Assembly: GCA_022497155.1 (NCBI GenBank) | Contig: MU385711.1 | Location: forward strand, 868,001 to 932,000 | DNA length: 64,000 nucleotides | Direction of reading: 5' to 3' | From: Whalleya microplaca | Lineage: Eukaryota > Ascomycota > Sordariomycetes > Xylariales > Xylariaceae | In this document: piece after piece, positions 1 to 9,871 of the stretch | Layout of the letters: each line of letters begins with the position of its first letter | Position numbering within the stretch: the first letter of the stretch is position 1 | Program-made: the position numbers and the translations under genes | The notes under the pieces: model-generated | Told to the model about the DNA's origin: nothing | Databases searched by the model: none | The model's input: the letters and a program-made list of their open reading frames with translations, nothing else

Positions 1-12
1 CAGAGCCCTGCG

Positions 13-34
13 CTCCTCCTCCTCCTCCTCCTCC
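13..34. repeat. (CTC)n microsatellite
   Basis: Seven CTC units plus one base lie in the 105 bp downstream of the CDC50 stop codon. Nothing else is recognisable in 1-105, which is GC-rich 3' flank cut by the window edge. Confidence 0.9.
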
Positions 35-105
35 ATAGGCGACGCTAACGCGACCCCCGATCCAGATCCGGAGTCCGCGGGGCCCGACGCGCGCGCGTTG
101 GCCTC

Positions 106-1530
106 CTACGACAAATCACGACCGGTCGCCATGCCGGTGGAGGGCCCCGCGGAGGCGGCCTTGCCCTTGCCCTTGGCGTCCGTGGACGCCGGCACGTTGT
201 TCCAGGACAGGTAGGTGTGGTCGCCGAGCTTGCGGGGCTTGATGAGGTTGCTGACGAGGAAGAGCAGCGCGAGCGCGATGCAGAACCCGCCCACCACCAG
301 CCACAGGATGCCCAGGAAGTTGTTCTTGCCGCCCATCACCGACAACGTCGTCAGCACGATGCTCTTCTTGCCCTGGTACACGTCCGTGCGGAAGTCTGTT
401 TCGCTATGTCAGTAGAGGTTCCGGATGGCCCGAGAAGCCTGAAACCGCGGCTTGCGGTGGGGTGGGTGTTTGCTTACTGTCGATGATGTCAATCTGGTAT
501 ATGCCAGCTTGCATCGGTGCCGTGTCGTTCCGCGCGTAGAGCTTGCTAAATGTGGGCAGGCCTGCTGTCCGCATCCACACAATGAAGGCCTCATCCTCCT
601 TGAGGTTTGGTGGCGGGTGCTCGGCAGAGTACTTCCCATCGGGGTATCTGATCTGCCAATTGGGAGGTGGTCGAATGTTGTCGTAATTCGTGCTCTGCCT
701 CGGTCCGTACAGGGCCTTGTCTGATTCCCAGGCGATCGAGGTGTTCTTCATCACGTACGTCAGGTTCTGTAAGGTTCCCTGATCGCCTCCCGTACTGGGC
801 ACATTCAAGAGCAGAGGGAGCGAGAAAGTGTCGTTGAACACGGAATTGGCAATCAAGCCACAAGGATAGTAGGCCCAGGTAGGGTTCGAACCACTCTCGA
901 CGTCTAATGGCGAGCAAGAAGAACTCTTGACATCTGAGACTGACACGTCATCGCCTAACAGTTGCTTGTCGTAGAAGGACGCAACGTATCGACGATGATT
1001 CTGGTAGAAGTTTTCGAGGCGGTAGTAGAAAAGGACAGGCGCAGACATCTCCTCGGGCAGAGTGAAGGTGAGGGTGCATCTTGTAAGGTTCGTGACGGTG
1101 TAGGTCCCATAAGTCCAATTGGTGTTATCGGTGCGCTGCCACTGCGCGTTTACGGTATTGTTTTCTTTGAAAGACGGGAAGACAAGGTCAGAGCCCATCA
1201 AATCGGCCTTGTCGGTAGGGGCGTCTCGGAAGCAATTTGTGTAGTCGATGCGCAGTTCTTTGACCTGGAGGATGGATTGTCAGTATAGACCTCGTCGCAT
1301 AAACCTCGAGTACTACATACTGTAGAACTAGCATATATCAACAGTCCGCCCACGGGTGCACATATGATTCCTATTACAAAGAACAGTGGGATGACTGTCT
1401 TGGGCGTAAGGATTGGTTGCCATGCTTTCAGTCGCTGCTGGCGAAATGCTGTATTCGCGGGGCGTCTGCTCTTCTTCTTCTTCTCCGTGCTGCTATTATC
1501 GATGCTTTCAGGCGGCGAGTTGTCGTCCAT
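106..1530 (-). CDS. CDC50: CDC50/LEM3-family P4-ATPase (lipid flippase) accessory subunit
   Basis: Three exons on the minus strand, 1530-1321, 1264-478 and 395-106, give 428 aa, the usual size for the family. Introns of 56 bp (1265-1320) and 82 bp (396-477) have GTATGT/GTAAGC donors, CTGAC branch points and CAG ends. Family members are the non-catalytic beta subunits of P4-ATPases. They escort the pump out of the ER and support phospholipid flipping in Golgi, endosome and plasma membranes. The protein shows the basic N-terminal motif [18 protein letters not shown] (about 22-39), membrane segment 1 at about 45-67, a large lumenal loop with several N-x-S/T sites and cysteines, including the IDYTNC start (about 76-81), then membrane segment 2 at about 360-384 and a short cytosolic tail. 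The start at 1530 sits in GCCAAGATGG and right before the family N-terminus. The frame stays open upstream to 1830, but that stretch has no family similarity. It is transcribed divergently from the gene at 2695. Confidence 0.95.
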
Positions 1531-2694
1531 CTTGGCCAGGTTTACGTTGAGGCTTCGCGAGGATTCGAGTCGTCGGAATGAGAGGTTCGTATGCGGAGAG
1601 TTCGGGTTCGATTTGGGACTTGCGAAACTTCGCTCAGTTTCCTGGCGCACCAAAAGTCCGAGTTGGAGGCCAGATTGAATGGTCGTGATGGCAGAAGGTC
1701 TCCCAGGCAAGTTTGTATGGATGAATGATCGTGTCGAGGTCTGACGTTGAAGCGGTTCCGTCTGTACCTGCGATTTCGTGGCTTGTACAGAATATAGAGG
1801 CAACGCGGCCAATTCTGGGTACACAGCCACACTGAAGAGACTGTACGTACCTATTCACGTGATCTGACTTACACCCGTCATCCAACAACATTGCCTTGGA
1901 ATCTGTAGACATACAACAACCACTGCATCAATCAAAAGAGATCGTTTCAACTTTTAAATGAAGTTGCAGTGGTTTGGAAGGCATTCTTATGAAACCTATG
2001 TCCTTATAAGTAACGCATGTGATTGTCACGCCTAATATCTAAGTACCGTATGGTTTCTACAGTTTACTTGTAACTGCAATATTGCCTTGACCCACTCTTA
2101 ACTAGTAAGCTAATAATGTCATTACTTTTCATCAAGTTGTATTTGTTGTCTATGCATATAATAGCTTACTTCGCCGCAATGTCTTGTTGCTTGAGCCATT
2201 CTATTAAGTTTGAAAAAAAAAAAAAAATTTTAGGTTTAAACTAGGCTTCTTGTTATAGGATGAGTGGTTTATAGAGCCCCGAAGCTAGGCAGCTCCCAGT
2301 CCACTCCTAAGAGGAAAGGGGGGCTTGCAAGAAATCATTTCGACTCAACCCAGATCCGAAGTTCAAATCAGGGATGTTAGGCACAGCACTTTCCTTAGCT
2401 GGGGGGATTTATTACTGCTGTGAAGAGAAGGAGCGTTCAGATTTAAACATAGAAATCACGTCCGAGTCTATCCATGTTGTGCTTGCCCATACTTGTCCAA
2501 GTGGTTACCTACCTAGGTAGGTATATATATCCGCCATCGCAGCATCACAATTTCCATATTCATTAATACACTTGTCTATATAATCTCCTCATACACGTAC
2601 ATATATACATATATATTTTTCCCAACCATTTCTCATAAGTACCTATACCAATCATCCCCATGAAAACATCTATTTGTAAAACTCTGCCCCAAAT
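1531..2694. promoter_or_regulatory. divergent intergenic region
   Basis: This 1.16-kb gap separates the CDC50 gene (minus) from the 598-aa gene (plus) and must hold both promoters and leaders. It contains a 14-A run at 2213-2226, an 18-bp palindrome at 2506-2523, TATA-like runs near 2521-2620 and a short upstream ORF at 2660-2698. No further gene is seen. Confidence 0.7.
2506..2523. repeat. 18-bp perfect palindrome
   Basis: TACCTACCTAGGTAGGTA reads the same on both strands and is followed directly by a TA run. It lies about 170 bp before the start of the 598-aa gene. It could be a binding site for a dimeric factor or simply a low-complexity motif; the role is unknown. Confidence 0.85.
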
Positions 2695-2698
2695 ATGA
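2660..2698 (+). promoter_or_regulatory. upstream ORF overlapping the main start (ATGA)
   Basis: An ATG at 2660 opens a 12-codon reading frame. Its TGA stop (2696-2698) overlaps the ATG of the 598-aa gene (2695-2697). If the leader starts upstream of 2660, ribosomes would end on top of the main start, a layout that suits reinitiation-dependent translation. The transcript start is unknown. Confidence 0.5.
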
Positions 2699-4491
2699 AT
2701 TGGACTGAAGGCAATCTATCTCGCCATTCGCGTGGCAGAAAGCGCAATGCACTGCTAACACGCCAAAAGCAGCATTTTGCAAAGGCTCGAAACAATCTTC
2801 TTGGAGGCGGCATCAAACAGAGCCCTCGTTCGCTATCATTCTTTGGCATCAATCATTCACAAGACCTTGAGCACCGAGGTAGCATGGCTAGTGCTCCATA
2901 CACTGCACTATCAAGCCCCCTTGAAGTGATCAAATGGGAAAGGAAAAAACCACCGGATTCCCACTTTAACACGAAGGCTCTGTCTTCAGCTATCCACGAG
3001 AAAAGAAGAAAGTTACTCGAAAAGTCAGACTGGGTTGGATTGAATATGCAGCAACCGATAGAAATCAAGTTCCCGGGTCAGCTTCAAGCAGCGAGCAATT
3101 CAAGATGGGGCAAGCTGCATCACCCACAGGATAACATGGCAAGGAAACGTCAAGGACATATAGATTGGCATCAATCACAAAAATCAGGGCATGCTCACGT
3201 ACACCCTATCAGAATCCAGATTGGGAGCCAGGAGGTTCAACCTAGTGCGAACACAGCATCCTCGCTAGACACGAGAAGATACAGCCTTGCACCCGGATAC
3301 TCAAAGCCAAGCCAGATTTCGAAGTCGCCACCGAGCGAGTCTCGTCATCCTTACGTAACTTCGGAAAACAAGCAAACGTTACAGGGTTTAAACAGTCATT
3401 CACACAGCCAGCCGAGAGAATACGCAAGAGAGCAATTGAAGGCCTCCCCGAAGTTTCAGTTACCAGAAGAGCCAGTTCATGTGGTGTACTCCTCCTCAGT
3501 CATTCAGGAACCGGCACCTCGTCGAGCTGATGACTTTGTGGTACTCCAGTGGTCTCCCTCGGTATCTGAGAGTGGCGACAGCATGCAGGTAGAGATCGAA
3601 CGCCCAGCGCGCCCAGTCCCACCATCTGAGGAAGGAGATCAAGAGAAGTGGAAGAATTGGGTGCTTAACTTATCGGATGATCTCTCAAAGGACTTACCCT
3701 TCTCAAAAAGCTCCTCAGACAAAATGACCCCATCGATTATCGCATCAGTCCGTTCAAGAGCCAGTGTATCGCCATCTTCTTTACAAAAAGCTTTGCAAAG
3801 CCGTGAAGTTTCAAACAAAGTGGATATAAACACAAGTAACCAACCTCCCAAGGAAAAGCTAGTTGACCAGGAAGGCGAACGTCCTGCGGTTAAAGGCAGT
3901 AACTATCAATCTCCTAAACCGGTCTATGATCGTCTCCAAGAGGTTCAATCTGCGGAGGATGACAACAAAGCTTGGTTGAAATTCGTGTTTAATGAAAAAC
4001 CCAGCGACGAGATAGAGAAGGAGGCATTTGAAGAAGCTGCACATGAAATTGCGTGCGAGTTACGGCCATCCATATCATCCGCGAGTATAGATCAAGCTAC
4101 CGAAACAGCTGCTACTTGCGGGTCGGATTGCTTCAGCAAGGACGAAGAGGAGAAAAGTCAAGCTACCTTTACCGGAACTTCAACTGAAACTCAAATGGTA
4201 ACAGAAGGAACAAATCCTTCAGAGCTTGGCTTAAGTGATATTGCCACAGCCGGGTCAACGAATATAGACGAGTCGGAATCCCGGTTTCGCTTTGCACCGC
4301 CGAGAACATTTGTTGGCAAGTTTGCCGACCCAGAAGATGTGGCCAGAATACAAACACATTCATTACCGCATGTGAAAGGCACCGATGGAAAGCAGAAAAG
4401 GAGGCGTAAGAAGAGAGCTTTGGATGGAAGAACTGACATTCGATGTCTTCCGGATTTTGATGGAGACCCGATTGAAGAGTTTGAAGACTGA
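2695..4491 (+). CDS. hypothetical protein, 598 aa, mostly disordered
   Basis: A single uninterrupted frame, ATG at 2695 and TGA at 4489-4491. I do not recognise a catalytic domain. The N-terminus is a basic stretch rich in R, K and Q (MNWTEGNLSRHSRGRKRN, then RQKQHFAKAR at about 23-32), a start I associate from general knowledge with fungal hypothetical proteins. The middle is rich in S, P, E and Q and looks unstructured. Two aromatic-acidic patches stand out: EKWKNWVLNLSDDL, and NKAWLKFVFNE in the second half. A basic cluster KQKRRRKKR at about 566-574 could be a nuclear signal and is followed by an acidic tail ending EEFED. There are no membrane segments or signal peptide. The start is supported by a long intron-free frame, but an upstream ORF overlaps it. 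A nuclear regulatory or scaffold role is only a guess. Confidence 0.8.
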   Translation: MNWTEGNLSRHSRGRKRNALLTRQKQHFAKARNNLLGGGIKQSPRSLSFFGINHSQDLEHRGSMASAPYTALSSPLEVIKWERKKPPDSHFNTKALSSAIHEKRRKLLEKSDWVGLNMQQPIEIKFPGQLQAASNSRWGKLHHPQDNMARKRQGHIDWHQSQKSGHAHVHPIRIQIGSQEVQPSANTASSLDTRRYSLAPGYSKPSQISKSPPSESRHPYVTSENKQTLQGLNSHSHSQPREYAREQLKASPKFQLPEEPVHVVYSSSVIQEPAPRRADDFVVLQWSPSVSESGDSMQVEIERPARPVPPSEEGDQEKWKNWVLNLSDDLSKDLPFSKSSSDKMTPSIIASVRSRASVSPSSLQKALQSREVSNKVDINTSNQPPKEKLVDQEGERPAVKGSNYQSPKPVYDRLQEVQSAEDDNKAWLKFVFNEKPSDEIEKEAFEEAAHEIACELRPSISSASIDQATETAATCGSDCFSKDEEEKSQATFTGTSTETQMVTEGTNPSELGLSDIATAGSTNIDESESRFRFAPPRTFVGKFADPEDVARIQTHSLPHVKGTDGKQKRRRKKRALDGRTDIRCLPDFDGDPIEEFED

Positions 4492-4875
4492 AATGATACC
4501 TATCCAAATTTAGCTAAGCTCATGGCATTGAACTATCTAACGATGATTCATATTTGTCATGTAGAAAGACGTCACATTCAATGACAACAATGGTTGAACA
4601 AATTATATCTGTCAGGCAAAATACACGTAGTAAAGGGGGGACGCTGACTGGTCAGGTTGGCCTATAATATGCCGGGATCTCGCTAAGCAAAAAATAAGGT
4701 TATCTCCGCTCAAGTCCGCCGTTTAGACAGAACTAGTGAATAAATTAAGAAGGACACTCACTCTCCTATTATTCTATTTCCTATATATACTAAGCGTGCA
4801 TATTTATATTTCACCAGCATCAATCTTTCTTCGTGTTCATTTCAACCCACATATGACATCCTGTGCCAAGACATC
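4492..4875. promoter_or_regulatory. intergenic region and leader of the MOSC fusion gene
   Basis: This 384-bp gap lies between two tandem plus-strand genes. It is A+T-rich towards its right end, with CTATATATACTAAG and a CT-rich/CACCAG leader-like stretch just before the ATG at 4876. A short out-of-frame upstream ORF starts at 4853 and ends at 4897, overlapping the start. No gene is seen. Confidence 0.6.
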
Positions 4876-6748
4876 ATGGCTCCAGCGTCGGACATAGATC
4901 TATTTGCGCCTTTCGAGCAAGATACAATACTAGAGATCAGAACCAGTAAAATGAAGCAGATGCCCGGTCTCAAGATCGAAACCGGAATTGACAAGAATAT
5001 GCGTTCCGGCCGCATCCCCGTGTCCTTCGTTGGCCTCGATGCGGATGAGCACGATCTCACATTTCACGGTGGCCCCGATAAGGCGATCCACGGGTGTAAG
5101 TCGGAACCCCTTGCATGAGTCATCGGACGTACCATATACACATCATTGACATAACACAAGATTGCTGTTCCCACTACCAGACCTGGCAAACAGAGTTCCC
5201 GGAGGCGGCCGCGCGCTTCCAGCGCGGCGGCTTCGGAGAGAACTTCGTCACCGCGCGCATGAACGAGCGCAATGTCTGCATAGGGGATATCGTATCGGTA
5301 GGCAACGATGGGGTTCTACTGCAGGTCAGCTTGCCCCGGCAACCCTGCTTCAAGCTGAACCACCGATTTCAGCTGAAGAATTTCGCTCCGAATACGTATA
5401 GAACTAGCCGGACGGGCTGGTACTACCGCGTGTTGCACGAGGGAACCGTGCAGGCTGGCGATGAGATCAGGCTCGTCGAGCGCCGGTGGCCCAAGTGGAC
5501 TAGTAAGTTACTGCGATCACTTCTTCCTTTCTCCTATTAGGCGAATTTTGGGAGCAATGACCGCTATGTTTTTTCCCCTCTTTACTCTGCGACATTTCTA
5601 GAAATCCCCCTATAACGTAATTACTAATCTGCAATGTAACAGTCGAGCGAGTCCAGGAGTACCTCCACCGGACGCTCGACGACGCGGCCATGAACGAGGA
5701 GCTCGCAAGCATCATGGACATGGGCGACGAGAGCCGGAAAGCCTTCGAGACCCGCGTCACGAAGCTCAAGGCGAAGCAGAAGAAGCTCGCGGCCGGAAGC
5801 GGAGAAAAGGAGACCGAAACGTGGCGCGACTACAAAATCGTCGAGAAGAAACCGCAGACCCCGCGCATCACTTCCTTCATCCTCGAAGCCACGCAACCGG
5901 ACCCCGACGACGCCGACGCCCTGAAGCCCGGCTCGCACGTCCGCCTGCGGCTGCCGAACGGCCTCACGCGCTCCTACTCCATCGTGTCCGGGTCGCGCGA
6001 CCGGTTCGAGCTGGGCATCGCGCTCGAGGCGCCCAGCCGCGGCGGCTCGGCGTACCTGCACGGGCAGGCGAACGAAGGCGACGTGCTGCAGGTCGGGCGC
6101 ATGACGACGGACGTGAAGCCCGCGGGCGCGGCCAGCACGCACGTGTTCATCGTCGGTGGCATCGGCATCACGGCGTTCCTGCCCCTGGTGGAGAAGTACC
6201 GCCGCATCAACTGGGAGACGATGGTGCACTACGGCGTGCGCAGCGCGGCAGACGTGCCGTTCCGCGAGCGCGTCGTCGACGGCCTTGGCGATTCCTTGCG
6301 TCTGTACGATGCGCAGCAGGGCCGGCGCATGGATGTCCCCGCCATCTTCCGCGGCTTATCCTGGAACTCCCACGTCTACGTGTGCGGGCCCAGTCGCCTG
6401 ATGGAGGAGGCGGTGCGCGAGGCGCGGAGGAGCGGGCTCGGTGAGGACGAGGTGCATTTCGAGGCATTTGCGGCGGATACCTCGGGGGACCCGTTCGAGG
6501 TCGAGGTGCGGAACCGTGGGGGCAGGGTCTTGAAGATTGGTGAGGAGGAGACGCTGTTGGAGGTCCTGCGGGAGCACTTCGATGATGTTCCCAGTAGCTG
6601 CGAGGTGGGCAATTGCGGCACTTGTAGGGTTGCGCTTAAGTGTGGGAAGGTTGAGCATAGGGGCACGGCGCTGATGGATGAGGAGAAGGACGAGGCCATG
6701 TTGAGCTGTGTCAGTAGGGGAGTTGGGAGAATCGTGATTGAGGTTTGA
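4876..6748 (+). CDS. MOSC-domain / ferredoxin-reductase-like / 2Fe-2S fusion oxidoreductase
   Basis: Exons 4876-5095, 5161-5502 and 5643-6748 give 555 aa. Introns are 65 bp and 140 bp, with GTAAGT donors and a TACTAAT branch site in the second. Domain order: MOSC beta-barrel at about 20-180, with GGPDKAIHGY (65-74), GGFGENF (96-102) and the likely ligand cysteine Cys136 in RQPCFKLN; helical linker about 185-235; flavin-binding barrel about 245-345 with RSYS at 297-300; NAD-binding lobe about 352-460 with VGGIGITAF (358-366) and YVCGP (433-437); C-terminal plant-type 2Fe-2S domain with Cys507, Cys512, Cys515 and Cys543 (C-x4-C-x2-C-x27-C). Electrons should pass from NAD(P)H through flavin and 2Fe-2S to a centre bound by the MOSC part. 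MOSC proteins handle molybdenum cofactor or sulfur groups, as in YiiM-like reduction of N-hydroxylated compounds; the substrate here is unknown. No targeting signal is evident, so it is probably cytosolic. Confidence 0.92.
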
Positions 6749-7985
6749 GTAGATGGTAGAACCTAGAAATAGTAAAGCAATATGCGCTGATACTTCGCCT
6801 TGATATCTACTTTATGTGATAGCTCTCCAATAATTCAGCCACTTACACAGTCACTTTAGCTATCCTGTGCCATACAATCTATATCCAAGAGAAATGTATA
6901 AATCCAATGATCTCTTAATATACGCAATTATTCACTCGCATATATTTTAAGAAACAAATTTTTCTAATTGGCATGACTATTAAATTTATTGTCAAATTTC
7001 CACTGATATACCAAGGGCTGTTTGTGTTCATTGGGGCCAATACTTCCTCTTCGTTCATGAGTAACTTCTCTCTACGTATTGCTATTCCTATTATAGTAGT
7101 TACATTTTCGAAGGAAAAATTATTCTCGAGACATCAGCCATATCCCTGGCACTGCCAGGGCTACTGGTTGTTTTGCTCCAGCTCCTGTATTTCTTTCAAG
7201 CCGGCTGGGTTACAAAAAACTCCTTCACAATGCTCACCAGCCTGTCTTTATACACTAGACTACTGTTTATCCTGGCCACTGTCTTGTACCTTTAGTTCAT
7301 TCTTCATATGGTACCTCTGCTACTGTAGGCAAGTTTCCATCCAAATCCAGTGATGGCTAAGACTTCTGAGTGAATTATAATACATCTTATATAGAAGTTT
7401 AGCTTCAAGGCTTAATACCAACAGAGACTGACATGTTGATATTAACGTGACTGAACTCCTAGTTAGCCATACTCCTTTATAGTACATCAACTAACATCGC
7501 CGTCACAAGCTCGCACTACACACGCTACAGGCAACTTTTAACCTTTACTAGATGCGTATAAATTCGAATAACACCTACTATCCAATGGCTATTATTAGGT
7601 AGACTTTAATGCGTGTTCAAGAGTACTTGCGTTTAAAGGATAGTTTAGATGAGTGTCCTATCATATGAGGTCTCCCTAAACTAGCAGAACTGGCAGTCGA
7701 AACGCCCCTCGCTGGCAGTCGAAATCCCCCCTCGCTGGCAGTCGAAATCCCCCTCACTGGCAGTCGAATCCAACTCGCAGCCACACTGGCAGTGGGCAGT
7801 AATGTGGGTTCTTGCCTTATGCACAATGTTCCTAGAGAATTCAAAAATTCAAAAAACACAATTCGTGTTCTCTCGACTTCTATTCTTTAGGGCTTCGTCA
7901 CTGTAGCAAACCCTTCCAGAGAAGAACATCTGACAGCTTCACGTTTCATCAGAAACTACCCATTTCTGTCAATCAGACCAAAACC
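6749..7985. other. intergenic region
   Basis: This 1.24-kb gap lies between two tandem genes. It holds a minisatellite at 7690-7777 and ordinary flanking DNA. An open stretch at about 6973-7353 has no convincing protein character. Part of the gap must be the promoter of the zinc-finger gene. Confidence 0.6.
7690..7777. repeat. minisatellite, four 21-23 bp units
   Basis: Four head-to-tail copies begin CTGGCAGTCGAA, at 7690, 7712, 7735 and 7757, followed by a C-rich half (ATCCCCCTCG type). Degenerate CTGGCAGT/GGCAGT pieces follow to about 7800. It lies about 210 bp upstream of the zinc-finger start. Confidence 0.9.
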
Positions 7986-8834
7986 ATGAGCACTACGAGT
8001 AGCAACGGGGTCCCTGAGATCCAACCTTCGCAGCCCAACGAAGAAATGTTCATGTACGATGCTTTCTTGGCTGTTTGCAGAGGCTCTCCTATTACAGAGA
8101 ACGAGTTTCCCTTCGTGGTTGCCATCATCGACAGTAAGTTTGAAATTATGTCATATTTTTCTGTCATTCTGTACTGGACACTGACCTCGACTGATGAAGA
8201 GAATACCATCCCCGACAACGGTGACCAAGCCCAGCTTTCTAATGATAACCGTGATACTTCTACCGTCGGTTCGAAGGCCCTGGAGACCATCCGAACCGGT
8301 GGCCAGATCACGGCCGAGGAGGCTGCTCTAGCTTGTGAAGAAGTGATGGGTAAGTATATACATGGATTTGTACCTATGACCAGGTACCACGTGCTAACAG
8401 CTACCCAAGCGATGTTGATCCCACGCCCGGGCACTGGCCTCGGTGTTATTACTGCCGCAGACATCGTCCGGAAGGTTGATGAAGCAAACTCAACGACAGG
8501 CTTCCAGTGCCAGGGATGTAAGCAGATGGTAAGCAGCAACACTGGAAACGGTGCCACACACCATCTCGTATATCACCACCCGGGGAAGGTATGTCTCACG
8601 CCGGTGGATGGTGGATATGCTGGTGTTTGCGGTAGTGCGTTCGCCTCGGAAGCTCAACTGGTTTCGCATATGGATGCTCAGCACCCCCCGAAAGAGGATG
8701 AGACAAGAAACAAGCGGTTCGAGTGTTCGTGGTTCGAGTGTGGGAATCAATACAAAGATAAATCATCTGCCAGACGCCATTGGCTCTCGCACCAGCGCCA
8801 TGAATGGACGACGCTGATGGCGAAGGAGGAGTAG
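7986..8834 (+). CDS. small C2H2 zinc-finger protein (240 aa)
   Basis: Exons 7986-8133, 8200-8349 and 8410-8834 give 240 aa. Introns of 66 and 60 bp have GTAAGT donors, CTGAC and GCTAAC branch sites and AAG ends. The C-terminal half carries three cysteine/histidine clusters. The first is Cys133-x2-Cys136 with His150/151 and His155/156, the second Cys161/Cys173 with His186 and His191, and the third a canonical finger Cys205-x4-Cys210-x12-His223-x3-His227. The N-terminal half is acidic and has no known domain. It is probably a DNA-binding or other nuclear zinc-finger protein; the target is unknown. Both introns are multiples of three without an in-frame stop, so the unspliced frame is also open, but strong splice signals and the hydrophobic, alien character of the intron-1 translation favour splicing. 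Confidence 0.82.
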   Translation: MSTTSSNGVPEIQPSQPNEEMFMYDAFLAVCRGSPITENEFPFVVAIIDSKFEIMSYFSVILYWTLTSTDEENTIPDNGDQAQLSNDNRDTSTVGSKALETIRTGGQITAEEAALACEEVMGKYIHGFVPMTRYHVLTATQAMLIPRPGTGLGVITAADIVRKVDEANSTTGFQCQGCKQMVSSNTGNGATHHLVYHHPGKVCLTPVDGGYAGVCGSAFASEAQLVSHMDAQHPPKEDETRNKRFECSWFECGNQYKDKSSARRHWLSHQRHEWTTLMAKEE

Positions 8835-9871
8835 AGTGGGTGAAGTTAGGAAGAAGGCCGTAGACGGCAAGGCTTTGACACCCACAATCGATGGGATGGC
8901 CATGAATCAAACAAACTTCTTTGCTGAGAACTCCGTAATCTCCACTGTCAATATTTGCTGTGACCACATCTTCCAAGTGCCATTATGACGCTGAGCCTTT
9001 CGCATAGATCGGACCGTTACTAGCCATGTCAACATCTCGGCGTCGTTCTTTATGGAAATCTCTGTTGTTTAATATCATACCCCGACAGAAGATTAGTTGA
9101 CATTCAGACTATTACATTTGTGATAAACAAGTCTCCCTCTCGAGGGCTTAGAACATGAACCAGGCATACTGCAACCTAGGTTTCTATAACAGATCGTATC
9201 GTGTCTATTTATTAATATGATATTACTATTGGTATAGTTCTTGAATAACCATGAAGCACTTCTCAATTCCCTCTGTTCTACCTCTATTACAGTAAACCAT
9301 TAATGCCGTCATGTCACACGCCTATTGGAGCCAAAACCTGTTGGAAGCTATACGAGATGCAGGAATGCTGCACGAGTATATATATTGGGTGCTGTTAAAT
9401 ATTATTCGATACTATTGGAATATATAACTGCCTAACAAAAGGTATAATCACCAAACGGCGGCTACGTCGGCAACAGACTAAATACGGACCAGGAATACGT
9501 ACCGCGGCAGCAAGTCTATAAGAAACCTGTCGCCGACCCTCAGACTTAGATTAAAACTTAGAACCCATAAGCACCTTCAGAGGCCCTAGAGAATTATTAG
9601 CTGAATTGATATGCCAAGCCCTAATTACAGCCCTTGTCACACGTCATCCGATCTGTCTACCTGCCAGCGTACAAAGAGATGTTTCTTACGTCAGGGCTTC
9701 CATGATGCATAGGACGCTTAGCAATTTGTTATGTAGGGTTCTCTTCAACTTTGGATTCATTGATACCATATAGGGTGCTTAAAACTCGACATGTTCTAGA
9801 AAGGTATACTAGTGAGGAGTGGTCATTTGATAGGTCTACGTAGTTGGAATACTAGTTTGGCAATTATTGGC
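8835..9871. other. convergent intergenic region
   Basis: This 1.04-kb gap separates the 3' ends of the zinc-finger gene and the ADP-ribosylglycohydrolase-like gene. Around 9440-9600 one frame reads protein-like apart from TAG codons that could be former CAG, so it may hold a small mutated relic. No intact gene is seen. Confidence 0.5.

Noticed and set aside
1531..1830. In-frame 100-codon N-terminal extension of the CDC50 gene
   Set aside because: It has no family similarity; the known family N-terminus begins at the ATG at 1530 in a good start context.
2350..2385. tRNA-like GTTCAAATC
   Set aside because: The neighbouring bases do not form a T-arm stem and no acceptor or anticodon arm is found.
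5821..6444. Long open frames overlapping the MOSC fusion gene on both strands
   Set aside because: They are shadows in GC-rich coding DNA with Arg/Ala/Pro-rich nonsense translations; the frame with MOSC, flavin and Fe-S motifs is the real one.
6973..7353. 126-codon plus-strand frame in intergenic DNA
   Set aside because: Composition-driven (F, S, C and L-rich), no recognisable domain and no splice structure.
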